Shown here: positions 1-7,644 of the stretch, one piece after another
How the letters are laid out: each line of letters opens with the position of its first letter
Position numbering within the stretch: position 1 is the first letter of the stretch
From: JBOHCT01 sp050699055
Lineage (GTDB): Bacteria; Actinomycetota; Actinomycetes; Streptosporangiales; JBOHCT01
Direction: 5' to 3'
Assembly: GCA_050699055.1 (NCBI GenBank)
Contig: JBOHCT010000018.1
Coordinates: 1-35,212, forward strand
Length of the DNA stretch: 35,212 nt
The notes under the pieces: generated by a model
Told to the model about the DNA's origin: nothing
The model's database searches: none
What the model saw: only the letters and a program-made list of their open reading frames with translations
Position numbers and translations under genes: made by a program

Positions 1-220
1 GAGCTCTGGCCAGCCAGCACGACCTCACCGGCCGGGCTGCGCGCCGCCATCTGACAGACAGCAAGACTCAGACCCAAAGGCAGCAGGACCGAGAAAGATC
101 ATCTCCAACAATCCTGTCCCACACCCAACGGTCACGCTGGGCTGTCATTTCGTCACACTCCTGCGCTATACAGGTCGAGACACACTGCTACGAGTCGCGG
201 GGCAGGAGAGCCGGGACCCC
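1..220. other. Upstream region without a convincing gene
   Basis: Bases 1-54 are open on the plus strand and end in TGA, so they could be the last 17 codons of a gene beginning outside the window, but nothing identifies it. Bases 55-220 are less GC-rich than the flanking genes and carry no supported ORF. They should hold the promoter of the AAA ATPase gene; a TATACA box near 170 is the best -10 candidate, without a clear -35. Confidence is low for both readings. Confidence 0.3.
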
Positions 221-2590
221 ATGCCGGACCCAATGTCCAACGGAGCACGCTCGCGGGAGCTGGGCCGGTCGTTCGCCGGCGCCCTTAGCCGTGCGCGCGC
301 GACCTACCTGCGTACGTCACCGCGCGTGCGGGGCGGGTTCGGGCTCGTCCTGCTCGTCGCGGTGGGCGTACTCGCGGCGACCGCCGGCTGGCCGGTGCTG
401 CCGACGCTTGCCCTCGTGGTCGTCGCCTGCATTGTTGTCGCGCTCGCGTTGAGCCGGCCCGACTGGGCAGCGACGGCGCTCGTCTACGTCGCGTGGCTGG
501 CATCGCTGCCCCTGCAATGGCTCGCCTACGCGCGTCCCGACCAGCGCTCCACCGCGCGCGACATGGCCGCCTTGCTCGTGCTCGGCGCGGTCGTCGCGGT
601 GCTCGCCCGATGGGTCCGAGGCTTCCCACCGTGGCAGACCGCCGCCGCCGCTCTCCTCGGCGCGGCCGTCATCGGCTCTCTCGCCGTCCTCGTGGCACCC
701 GTCGTCAGCGTGATCCCCGCCTGCGTCGTGGCCGGCGGGGTGCTCGCGTACGTCACGGTGGCGCGCCGTCGCCGGGGACCTGCCCAGCAGGCCTATCTAG
801 GTCCCCCGCCGGCTCGGTCGACGCCCGCGTCCGACGGGGACCCTCGGTACGACGACTTGGCGGAGCTTCCCGACGTCTCTGTCGACGAGGCGATGGCCGA
901 GCTCGAGAACATGATCGGACTCCGTGAGGTCAAGGAGCAGGTGCGGTCGATCGTCGCGTCGATCGAGGCCGCGCGACTGCGGGCGCGAGCAGGGTACTCG
1001 ACCGACAAGCCGATGCGGCACTTCGTCTTCCTCGGCCCCCCGGGCACGGGCAAGACCAGCGTGGCCCGCGTCATCGCCACGATCTTCTACGCGTACCGGC
1101 TCCTCGAACGACCCAGGCTCGTCGAGGTCCAGCGCTCCGACCTCGTCGCGGACCACCTCGGCGGGACGGCGCTCAAGACCGGGGAAGCGATCGACCGTGC
1201 GCTGGGCGGCGTCCTGTTCGTCGACGAGGCGTACTCCTTGGCGGGCACAGGGGACGGGCAAGGCGACCGCTTCGGTGCCGAGGCCGTGCAGGCGTTGGTC
1301 AAGCGGGCCGAGGACGACCGCGACCACATCGTGATCATTCTCGCCGGCTACCAGCGCGAGATGGAGAGCTTCCTCGATTCCAACCCGGGGCTCGCCTCAC
1401 GCTTCCCCACCCGCGTGCGCTTTCCCTCGTACGACCCGCCCGAGCTGTTCCAGATCGCCGAGCATCTCATCGCCCTGCGCGGCGACCAGCTGCACCCGGA
1501 CGCGGCCCCGACCCTCTGGTCGGTGTGCGAGGACGTGTGCCGCCGTGGGGTCGTCGACGAGCTCGGCAACGGAAGGTTCGTCCGTTCGCTCGTGGAGGCC
1601 GCCGCCTCGGCGCGCGACGTCCGTGCGATGGCGCAGGATGACGAGCCCGCGCCGGAACAGCTCGTGACGATCCTGCCGGCGGACGTCGAGCACGCCCGGG
1701 TCGAGGTGACCGCGCGTCTCCGCGGGTACACCGAGGCGCCGAGCCTCGACGACGCGCTCGCCGAGCTCGACGCCATGGTCGGGCTCGACCCGGTGAAGCG
1801 CCAGGTGCGTACCATCGTCGCCCAACTGCGCGTGGCACGGGTGCGGCGCGAACAGGGACTCACTGCCGCGCCGCCGATGCGCCACTTCGTTTTCCTCGGC
1901 CCGGCCGGCACCGGCAAGACCACCGTCGCCCGGGTCATGGCCCGCGTCTTCGCCGCTCTCGGGGTGCTGAGCAGGCCCGAGGTGGTCGAGGCACATCGGG
2001 TCGACCTTGTCGGCGAGTACATGGGGCATACCGCGGCGAAGACCAACGCCCTGGTCGACCGCGCCCTCGGCGGTGTGCTGTTCATCGATGAGGCCTACGC
2101 GCTCGTGGGCGGGGGCTACGCCCATGGGGACGCGTTCGGCCACGAGGCGGTCGCGACGCTGCTCAAACGGGCCGAGGACGACCGCGACCGGCTGGTCGTG
2201 ATCCTCGCCGGCTACACCGACGACATGGAGCGGCTGCTCGCGAGCAACCAGGGGCTCGCGTCGCGCTTCTCGACCCGTGTCGCGTTCCCCGGCTACTCCG
2301 GCCAGGAGCTCCACACCCTCGCACTCCACGTCGCCGAGCGCGCGGGGGACCGGTGGGATCACGCGGCGGTTGACGAGCTTGCCGCGGTCTTCGCCGAGGT
2401 CGAGCACGACGGTCGGGTCGACGCCCTGGGCAACGGTCGGTTCGTCAGGTCGCTGTACGAAGGCGGGTGCGCGGCGCGCGACGTACGCCTCGCCCCACGG
2501 GGACCGGATGTCTCGGCGGTGGAGCTCACCACCCTCACCGCGGACGACGTGCGCACCGCCTACGACGACCTGACGGAGCGGCCACCCTGA
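221..2590 (+). CDS. Membrane-anchored tandem AAA+ ATPase (CbbX/EccA-like)
   Basis: This 789-residue protein has two AAA+ modules of the CbbX/EccA (SpoVK) type behind a hydrophobic N-terminus. Residues about 36-185 contain roughly five or six hydrophobic stretches ending in an Arg-rich VARRRRG, so the ATPase domains are probably cytoplasmic. Module 1 has Walker A GPPGTGKTS near residue 271 and Walker B LFVDEAY near 331. Module 2 has GPAGTGKTT near 560 and LFIDEAY near 619. Both keep the SNxGLASRF segment with its arginine. CbbX-type ATPases remodel protein complexes, and EccA proteins are soluble cytosolic partners of type VII secretion; neither normally has a polytopic anchor. No ESX or RuBisCO genes are in the window, so the substrate is unknown. 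The start is ATG 221 (ATG 233 is possible). The last 31 bases overlap pxpC tail to tail. Fold assignment is firm; function is not. Confidence 0.85.
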   Translation: MPDPMSNGARSRELGRSFAGALSRARATYLRTSPRVRGGFGLVLLVAVGVLAATAGWPVLPTLALVVVACIVVALALSRPDWAATALVYVAWLASLPLQWLAYARPDQRSTARDMAALLVLGAVVAVLARWVRGFPPWQTAAAALLGAAVIGSLAVLVAPVVSVIPACVVAGGVLAYVTVARRRRGPAQQAYLGPPPARSTPASDGDPRYDDLAELPDVSVDEAMAELENMIGLREVKEQVRSIVASIEAARLRARAGYSTDKPMRHFVFLGPPGTGKTSVARVIATIFYAYRLLERPRLVEVQRSDLVADHLGGTALKTGEAIDRALGGVLFVDEAYSLAGTGDGQGDRFGAEAVQALVKRAEDDRDHIVIILAGYQREMESFLDSNPGLASRFPTRVRFPSYDPPELFQIAEHLIALRGDQLHPDAAPTLWSVCEDVCRRGVVDELGNGRFVRSLVEAAASARDVRAMAQDDEPAPEQLVTILPADVEHARVEVTARLRGYTEAPSLDDALAELDAMVGLDPVKRQVRTIVAQLRVARVRREQGLTAAPPMRHFVFLGPAGTGKTTVARVMARVFAALGVLSRPEVVEAHRVDLVGEYMGHTAAKTNALVDRALGGVLFIDEAYALVGGGYAHGDAFGHEAVATLLKRAEDDRDRLVVILAGYTDDMERLLASNQGLASRFSTRVAFPGYSGQELHTLALHVAERAGDRWDHAAVDELAAVFAEVEHDGRVDALGNGRFVRSLYEGGCAARDVRLAPRGPDVSAVELTTLTADDVRTAYDDLTERPP

Positions 2591-3441
2591 GCGTGGAGGG
2601 AGAAGCGCACACGGGTGCCCGGGCGTAGCTGGCCGGCGGCGCCGAGGTCGGCGCGGACGACGACCGCGAGGACCGGGTACCCGCCGGTTGTCGGGTGATC
2701 TGTCAAGAACAGGATCGGCTGCCCGGACGGGGGCACCTGTAGCGCCCCGGTGACGAGCCCCTCGCTTGGCAGTTGCTCCGCGCGGTCGCTTTCGACATGC
2801 GGCCCGTCGAGTCGCAGCCCGACCCGGTTGCTCGCCGTACTCACCGTGTACGTCGTACCTGTGAGGGTGGTGAGGGCGTCCTCGGCCAGCCAGTCGGCGC
2901 GTGGGCCGGGGACGACGCGCAACACGGGGTCCTCGGGGATCTCCCGAGGCGGCGCGAGATCGACGCCGATGGAGGCGAGACCCGCCGCGGGCCCAACCGC
3001 GAGGCCCGCGCCCGGCTCGAGCGGCCTCGGCCCGAGGCCGGACAGCAGATCGGTCGAGCGGCTGTCCAGCACAGGGGGGACATCGATCCCGCCCCGGACC
3101 GCGAGGTAGGTGCGCACCCCGCGAGACGGCGCGCCGATCGTTACGACCTCGCCGGGCCCGACCCGCACCGGCGCGTCCATGTCGACCGGCCGTCTGTCGG
3201 CATGGACCTCCGCGGGGGCGCCCGTGAGGGCGATCCAGGCGGGATCGCGGAAACGGGCGGCCAGACCGCCGAGCGTCATCTCGAGGCCGGCGGCGCCCTC
3301 GGGGTTACCGACGAGGCGGTTTGCCAGCCGTAGGCTCCAGGCGTCGGCCGCTCCCGACGGTGGCACACCGAGATGGGCATACCCGGGTCGGCCGAGGTCC
3401 TGGACGGTGGTGAGCGGCCCTTGCCGCAGAACCTCGATCAT
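2560..3441 (-). CDS. pxpC: 5-oxoprolinase subunit PxpC
   Basis: This is the biotin-dependent-carboxyltransferase-like/KipA subunit of ATP-dependent 5-oxoprolinase, which with PxpA and PxpB opens 5-oxoproline (pyroglutamate) to glutamate in the cytoplasm. The 293-residue protein begins with the family signature TVQDLGRPGY and then VPPSGAAD, and runs at normal family length to VRFSLHA near the end. The frame is open further upstream, but ATG 3441 is chosen because it overlaps the pxpB stop as ATGA, giving translational coupling, and because the family starts close to TVQDLG. It is last in the pxpA-pxpB-pxpC operon. Its 3' end overlaps the opposing AAA gene by 31 bases, so no separate terminator fits between them. 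Confidence 0.93.
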   Translation of the reverse strand: MIEVLRQGPLTTVQDLGRPGYAHLGVPPSGAADAWSLRLANRLVGNPEGAAGLEMTLGGLAARFRDPAWIALTGAPAEVHADRRPVDMDAPVRVGPGEVVTIGAPSRGVRTYLAVRGGIDVPPVLDSRSTDLLSGLGPRPLEPGAGLAVGPAAGLASIGVDLAPPREIPEDPVLRVVPGPRADWLAEDALTTLTGTTYTVSTASNRVGLRLDGPHVESDRAEQLPSEGLVTGALQVPPSGQPILFLTDHPTTGGYPVLAVVVRADLGAAGQLRPGTRVRFSLHAQGGRSVRSS

Positions 3442-4049
3442 GCGGCGGCCACGAAACGAACCGGCCGTCCGGGCTGGAACAACGCGGGCGGTTCCCGTCC
3501 GGGATGCCAGACGCGCAGGTCGGTGCGGCCGATGAGCCGCCACCCGCCCGGGGTCGCGCTCGGGTAGACGCAGGAGTACGGACCGGCTACCCCCACAGAC
3601 CCGGCGGGGACCCGGGTGCGCGGCGAGGGCCGACGCGGGACGTGCAGGGACGGGTCGAGCCCGGAGAGGTACCCGAAGCCTGGGCTGAAGCCGAGGAACG
3701 CCACGACGTGCTCGCTGCCGGTGTGCCGAGCGACAATCTCGTCGACGCTGCGGCCCACGAGCCCCGCGACCTCGTCCAGGTCCTCCCCGTCATAGACGAC
3801 GGGCACCTCCAGAGGTGGAGGCGCGCTCTCCTCGGTCGCGGCAAGCGGCAGGTCCCGGAGGCGCTGAGCGAGCCGGTCCATGTCGGCGCGGTCCGGATCG
3901 GCGGCGACGAGGACCGTACAGGCCCCAGGCACGATGTCTGTCACGCCGGGGAGGGCGGCGCGCTCCAGGGCCGCGCGGAACCGGTGGGTCGTCGAGAGAT
4001 CGCCGGTCTCCACGAGGAGAGCCGCGTCGCCTGCGCTGCGTACCCTCAC
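3438..4049 (-). CDS. pxpB: 5-oxoprolinase subunit PxpB
   Basis: This is the KipI/allophanate-hydrolase-subunit-1-like component of 5-oxoprolinase, 203 residues long. Visible landmarks are the N-terminal AGDAALLVE segment, the VVYDGEDL strand, the family motif GFSPGFGYLSGL, and a C-terminal cyclophilin-like part with PSATPGGWRLIGRT. The open frame continues far upstream, antisense to nothing and overlapping pxpA, so the start must be found from context: GTG 4049 overlaps the pxpA stop as GTGA and places the AGDAALLVE segment at the usual distance from the N-terminus. The stop overlaps the pxpC start as ATGA. The three subunits are therefore strictly coupled, as expected for a stoichiometric enzyme. 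Confidence 0.92.
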   Translation of the reverse strand: MRVRSAGDAALLVETGDLSTTHRFRAALERAALPGVTDIVPGACTVLVAADPDRADMDRLAQRLRDLPLAATEESAPPPLEVPVVYDGEDLDEVAGLVGRSVDEIVARHTGSEHVVAFLGFSPGFGYLSGLDPSLHVPRRPSPRTRVPAGSVGVAGPYSCVYPSATPGGWRLIGRTDLRVWHPGREPPALFQPGRPVRFVAAA

Positions 4050-4804
4050 GCGAAGGACTCCGTCCGCACGCCCGCCTCCATGAGGCCGCGCCGGACCGCC
4101 TTGGCGAGCTCGACCGCGCCCGGCGTGTCGCCGTGGACGCACACCGAGCGCGCGTCGACGCGTACGTCGTCGCCGTCGACGGAGCGCACCACGCCCTCTG
4201 TCGCCATGCGCACGACGCGCGCCGTGACCTCCGTCTCGTCGTGGATGACCGCGCCCGCTTGCCGGCGGGAGACGAGCGTGCCCTCGGACGTGTACGCGCG
4301 GTCGGCGAAGCACTCGCGGATGGTCCGCACGCGCTCCCGCGTCGCGGCGTCGTGGACAACAGAGCGGGCAAGCGTCAGCACCGGCAGCGAGGGGTCGTAG
4401 GCTCTGACCGCCTCGACCACGGCCGCGGCCTGCTCCTCGTCGCCCACGATCCGGTTGTACAGCGCCCCGTGCGGCTTCACGTAGCGGACCGCGCCGCCCT
4501 CGGCCCGTGCGACGCCATCGAGCGCGGCGAGTTGGTACAGGACGTCGGCGGCGAGCGTGTCGGCCGGCATGTCCATCGGCCGGCGGCCGAAGCCGGGAAG
4601 GTCGCGGTAGGAAACCTGGGCGCCGATCGCGACCCCGCGTTCGACCGCCGCCGCGCAGGTACGCCGCATGATCAGCGGGTCGCCGGCGTGGAAGCCGCAG
4701 GCGATGTTGGCGCTCGTGATGACGTCGAGGAGCGCGGTGTCGTCGCCGAGCCGCCAGACGCCGAAGCCTTCCCCGAGATCCGCGTTGATGTCGATTTTGG
4801 TCAT
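4046..4804 (-). CDS. pxpA: 5-oxoprolinase subunit PxpA (LamB/YcsF family)
   Basis: This 252-residue protein is the LamB/YcsF-family subunit of 5-oxoprolinase and is first in the operon. It starts MTKIDINADLGEGFG, followed by the conserved SANIACGFHAGDP and VKPHGALYN segments, all hallmarks of the family, which adopts a glycoside hydrolase/deacetylase-like barrel. ATG 4804 has a good Shine-Dalgarno sequence (GGAGG, seven bases upstream). 5-Oxoproline forms spontaneously from glutamine and glutamate and also from gamma-glutamyl peptides; PxpABC removes it and recovers glutamate. A gamma-glutamyltransferase gene lies about 28 kb away in the same window. No dedicated transporter (NRAMP or KipR-like regulator) is in this operon. 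Confidence 0.95.
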   Translation of the reverse strand: MTKIDINADLGEGFGVWRLGDDTALLDVITSANIACGFHAGDPLIMRRTCAAAVERGVAIGAQVSYRDLPGFGRRPMDMPADTLAADVLYQLAALDGVARAEGGAVRYVKPHGALYNRIVGDEEQAAAVVEAVRAYDPSLPVLTLARSVVHDAATRERVRTIRECFADRAYTSEGTLVSRRQAGAVIHDETEVTARVVRMATEGVVRSVDGDDVRVDARSVCVHGDTPGAVELAKAVRRGLMEAGVRTESFA

Positions 4805-4875
4805 GAGGTGGCCTCCACAATGTTGATGTCGCGACCGCTTCGCGCGAGCTCGGAAGGCGCCGCGCGCTCAGCTCC

Positions 4876-4899
4876 TTCGCTGCTGAGCATCGCAGCGAA
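4876..4899. repeat. Perfect 8-bp inverted repeat upstream of pxpA
   Basis: TTCGCTGC at 4876-4883 is matched by GCAGCGAA at 4892-4899 with an eight-base loop. It lies 72 bases upstream of the pxpA start and downstream of the SMR relic on the same strand. It could be an operator for the pxp operon or a leftover terminator stem; there is no T-run. Confidence 0.4.
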
Positions 4900-4996
4900 C
4901 GACAGTGAGCGAGGAGTGGAGCGGAGGAGGACACCGGGGCAATTGCTCATGGGACAAGCCTCCCCGACGGGACGGCCGCGCGCACGTGGTGGCGCG

Positions 4997-5084
4997 TCAG
5001 CGAGTGACGCCGCCGAGGTTCAGGGGCCACGGTTCCCGCGATGACCTCGGTGACGATCGCTCCGGTCAGCATCAGCCAGCTCAT
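4997..5084 (-). pseudogene. Relic of a small multidrug resistance (SMR/EmrE-type) gene
   Basis: ATG 5084 follows a clean ribosome binding site (GAGAAAGGG, four bases upstream) and encodes MSWLMLTGAIVTEVIAGTVA, which looks like the first membrane segment of SMR drug/proton antiporters, including the essential membrane-embedded Glu of TEV. The frame then leaves the family and stops at 4947. Removing one C from the CCCC run gives VALNLGGVTR followed by TGA at 4997. That short end resembles the C-terminal end of SMR proteins (compare TLNLAGAH in mycobacterial Mmr). The simplest reading is a gene of about 105 codons that lost its middle by deletion between similar sequences, leaving about 30 codons and a frameshift. 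The alternative is a real small 45-residue peptide (4947-5084). Confidence 0.5.
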
Positions 5085-5120
5085 GGCACCCTTTCTCTCG
5101 TCGCCTCGGCCGAGGCCCCA

Positions 5121-6689
5121 CTACCCGCGCGGAAGCTCGTCGAGCGCGGCCCGCAGCAGTTCGCGGGCACCCGAGCCTTCACCTGCCTGCTCAACGGCGG
5201 TCATCAGCATGTGCAGGATCTCGTGGCGCTCGAAGCCGCGGTCGATCAGGAGCTGCGCGCACCCCCACACCTCCGGGGGGTCGCCGGCCCATAGCTGGCC
5301 GGCGACGATTTCGTGGAGCCGCAGGTGGGACGCCCGATCGCCCGGCCTCTCCCGCTGGTCCTCCAGGTACGGGTTGGGGTGCTCGGCCTCGACGAGGTGG
5401 CGGCGCCCCCCAGGGTCAGCGAGGTCGACTGCCGCCGCGTCCCCGCAGGTGGCGAGCGGGAACGCGAACGCGAACGCCCGCCGGGGCAACGCCTCGAGGT
5501 CGCCCTCCGGCAGTAGCCGTGCGATGGTCTCGTGGTCGAGGTCGCGGGGGTCTTGGTAGGTGTCGTCGAAGGCCGCGCTCGCGTCCCAAAGCGTGTCGAG
5601 GATATGCCTGACACCCTCCGGGGGCAGGCCCTGCCGCCGGCCCGCCCAACGCACCCAGGCCGCGAGGACGTGGGGTATCGCCTCCTTGTCGGTAGGGTCC
5701 AGCATCACCTTGCTGGGCAGCCACTCGAGAAGGAAGACCTCGGTCTTGAGCGGGCTCACCCGAAGCGGGCGGCCGAGGTCCCTGTCGCAGCCGAACGCCA
5801 CGATGAGGTCCGCGAGGCGGCCCGCCGCGGCCCTGTCGCTGAGCCCGCTCGTCTCCTCGGAGGCGAGGAACCTGGCCGCGATCACGGCCCGCTCGTCCGG
5901 GGAGTAGGTGGCTGACTCGAAGGCCCGGCCGCCTTCGGGGAGCGTGCGCAGCCTGGCGCGGACGAAGGCACGATACGCGCCGAACGTCTCGGTCACGGGC
6001 GGACGTGACGCTTCGTCCGTCGCGGCGAGCGCGGGCTGGAGCATCGCACGGGCGTCGGCGGGGTCGTACGACTCGAACACGGTGAGCGCGCTGTCACGGG
6101 TCTGCCGGCGGCAGCTGTCGAGCAAGGTGTCGACCTCGGAGGTGCACCACGCGTCCTTCGCCATGCCGGAGAGCGTCAGGTCGACGAGGACGACGAGGGC
6201 GTGCCGTTCACCCGAGCCCAGACCGGCGTACGAGAAGGTGCAGATGACCGAGGCTTGGTCGCCGTAAACGTCCCTGGACAGCCAGCAGCCGTCCGCCTCG
6301 ACTCGGCCGACATGGCGGGCCCAGCCCGGCTCCCGTACGCCGGTCGCGCGGAGCGTGCGTGCGCTCTTGGCCGCCCGCGCGGCGAGAAGATCGCCGCCAA
6401 GGTGAGTGATACCGGTGAGCAGCGCCAGCGCGGCCGGGGTGCGCGCCCGCGTGGTGTAGTCGACCAGGGCGTCCCCGAATACGCGCTCCACATCCGCGGC
6501 GTCGGGGGAGAGGCCCCACCAGGTACCGAACAGCTCGCTCACGAGCAGCTCCGCGTCGAGCGGGCTGCGGATGGCGAGCAACCCGCGGGCGGCGTCGAGC
6601 AGGTCGCGGAGCAGCGGCTCCGGCGGCGGCGCGCGCCCGCGCGTCGAGTGGCGCGGCTCGCTACCGCCACCCTGGCTCCCCGTCCCCAC
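5121..6689 (-). CDS. Uncharacterised actinobacterial protein with DUF1841-like C-terminus
   Basis: This 522-residue, probably cytoplasmic protein starts at GTG 6689, 12 bases after the HAD phosphatase gene, so the two are likely cotranscribed. I do not recognise the first 400 residues: they are helical in appearance, contain no membrane segment or signal peptide, and include a hydrophobic-core stretch (HALVVLVDLTLSG) near residue 190. The last 75 residues contain HLRLHEIVAGQLW, DPPEVW and the FERHEILHML pattern. These fit the His/Glu-rich signature of DUF1841-type domains, which occur at the end of several actinobacterial hypothetical proteins. The conserved His and Glu residues suggest possible metal binding, but no activity can be inferred. 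The gene is real by length, codon use and family resemblance. Confidence 0.8.
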   Translation of the reverse strand: MGTGSQGGGSEPRHSTRGRAPPPEPLLRDLLDAARGLLAIRSPLDAELLVSELFGTWWGLSPDAADVERVFGDALVDYTTRARTPAALALLTGITHLGGDLLAARAAKSARTLRATGVREPGWARHVGRVEADGCWLSRDVYGDQASVICTFSYAGLGSGERHALVVLVDLTLSGMAKDAWCTSEVDTLLDSCRRQTRDSALTVFESYDPADARAMLQPALAATDEASRPPVTETFGAYRAFVRARLRTLPEGGRAFESATYSPDERAVIAARFLASEETSGLSDRAAAGRLADLIVAFGCDRDLGRPLRVSPLKTEVFLLEWLPSKVMLDPTDKEAIPHVLAAWVRWAGRRQGLPPEGVRHILDTLWDASAAFDDTYQDPRDLDHETIARLLPEGDLEALPRRAFAFAFPLATCGDAAAVDLADPGGRRHLVEAEHPNPYLEDQRERPGDRASHLRLHEIVAGQLWAGDPPEVWGCAQLLIDRGFERHEILHMLMTAVEQAGEGSGARELLRAALDELPRG

Positions 6690-6701
6690 GGTTCCAGCCT
6701 T

Positions 6702-7418
6702 TCAGGCCGCCGTCAGATCGCCGAGGATCACCCGCAGCAGTGCCTGAGTATCGGCGAGGTCGGGCATGACGACGTCGGCGCCTTCCGCCCGGAGCTCCTC
6801 CTCGTCGAAAAGCCCCGTCGCCACGGCGATGACGCGCGCCCCGCCCTCTCGCGCGGCGGTGATGTCGGATGGGGTGTCGCCGATCAGCCAGGTCGACGAG
6901 CTGTCGAACTGGGTGCCGTGCTTGTCGGCAACGCGCGACCGTGCTACCTCGACGAGCGCGGGGCGGGCGCTGTCATCGGAGCCGTAGGCCCCGACGTCGA
7001 GGTCGAGGTCGCGGTCGAGGTCGAATGTCCGCAGCTTGAGCAGTGCGTTCGGCTTGATGTTGCCGGTCAGCACCGACTGGACGACATCGGGCGCACGCGA
7101 CAGGCTCGCGATCGCCTCGCGGACCCCCGGCAGGACGCGGCCGTGTGAGCGCATCGCCCCGACACGTGCCGCCATACCGGACTCCACGGCCCGCATGGCG
7201 CGGCGAAGCTGGCCGTCGGCGGCGATGACGTCGTTGAGGGCGAAGGTGCCGGCCATGATCTCGGGATCGGTACGACCCTGACGCGGTGCCAGCCGGGCCG
7301 GCGGATGGCCGACGACGGCCTCGAAGGCTTCGAGGTACGTCTCCTTACCGACGCCCCCGACATCGATGAGCGTCCTGTCGACATCCCACAGGACCAGTCG
7401 CCGAAGCGGTCCCTGCAC
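6702..7418 (-). CDS. HAD-superfamily phosphatase
   Basis: This 238-residue HAD hydrolase should dephosphorylate a small phosphometabolite in the cytoplasm. Motif I is WDVDRTLID near residue 11 (nucleophile and acid/base Asp; Arg replaces the usual Gly), motif II is LTGN near 125, the motif III Lys is in the IKPNALLK stretch, and motif IV is GDTPSDITAA near 185. The residues between motifs I and II form a C1-type helical cap like that of phosphoglycolate phosphatases. GTG 7418 is chosen because GGAGGAG lies just upstream and the family starts a few residues before motif I; the frame itself is open to 7511. It leads a two-gene operon with the DUF1841-like gene. The substrate is unknown. Confidence 0.9.
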   Translation of the reverse strand: MQGPLRRLVLWDVDRTLIDVGGVGKETYLEAFEAVVGHPPARLAPRQGRTDPEIMAGTFALNDVIAADGQLRRAMRAVESGMAARVGAMRSHGRVLPGVREAIASLSRAPDVVQSVLTGNIKPNALLKLRTFDLDRDLDLDVGAYGSDDSARPALVEVARSRVADKHGTQFDSSSTWLIGDTPSDITAAREGGARVIAVATGLFDEEELRAEGADVVMPDLADTQALLRVILGDLTAA

Positions 7419-7597
7419 TCGTGCTCCTCCGCCGGGCCAGATCTCGGTCGCAGGATAGTGCCCTTGTCGGCGGGCCGCAGCGGACGAGCAGGCGCGCTCA
7501 ACCACCCGCACGTAGGTGCGTGCGTCGAACGCGCTGTTGTAGAAGCCGAGGTCGACTCGCAGGTGTCCTTGCCAGTGGCCGACGTGGATTCCGGCCT

Positions 7598-7638
7598 GCG
7601 CTAGCGCGGTAGCGCTATCTGGCCCGTGAGGCTACGTT
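7598..7638 (+). promoter_or_regulatory. Operator-like inverted repeat and -10 box of the DinB-like gene
   Basis: GCGCTA (7598-7603) and TAGCGC (7610-7615) form a perfect inverted repeat with a six-base spacer. It is followed by TACGTT (7633-7638), a good -10 box ending exactly six bases before GTG 7645. The repeat covers the -35 position (17-base spacing falls on TAGCGC), so it could be a repressor site or an atypical -35. The rest of the 226-base gap toward the HAD gene shows nothing further. Confidence 0.5.
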
Positions 7639-7644
7639 GCAGTC

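Noticed and set aside
2760..3333. Plus-strand ORFs within the pxp operon
   Set aside because: Antisense to pxpC and pxpB, with no domain or ribosome site.
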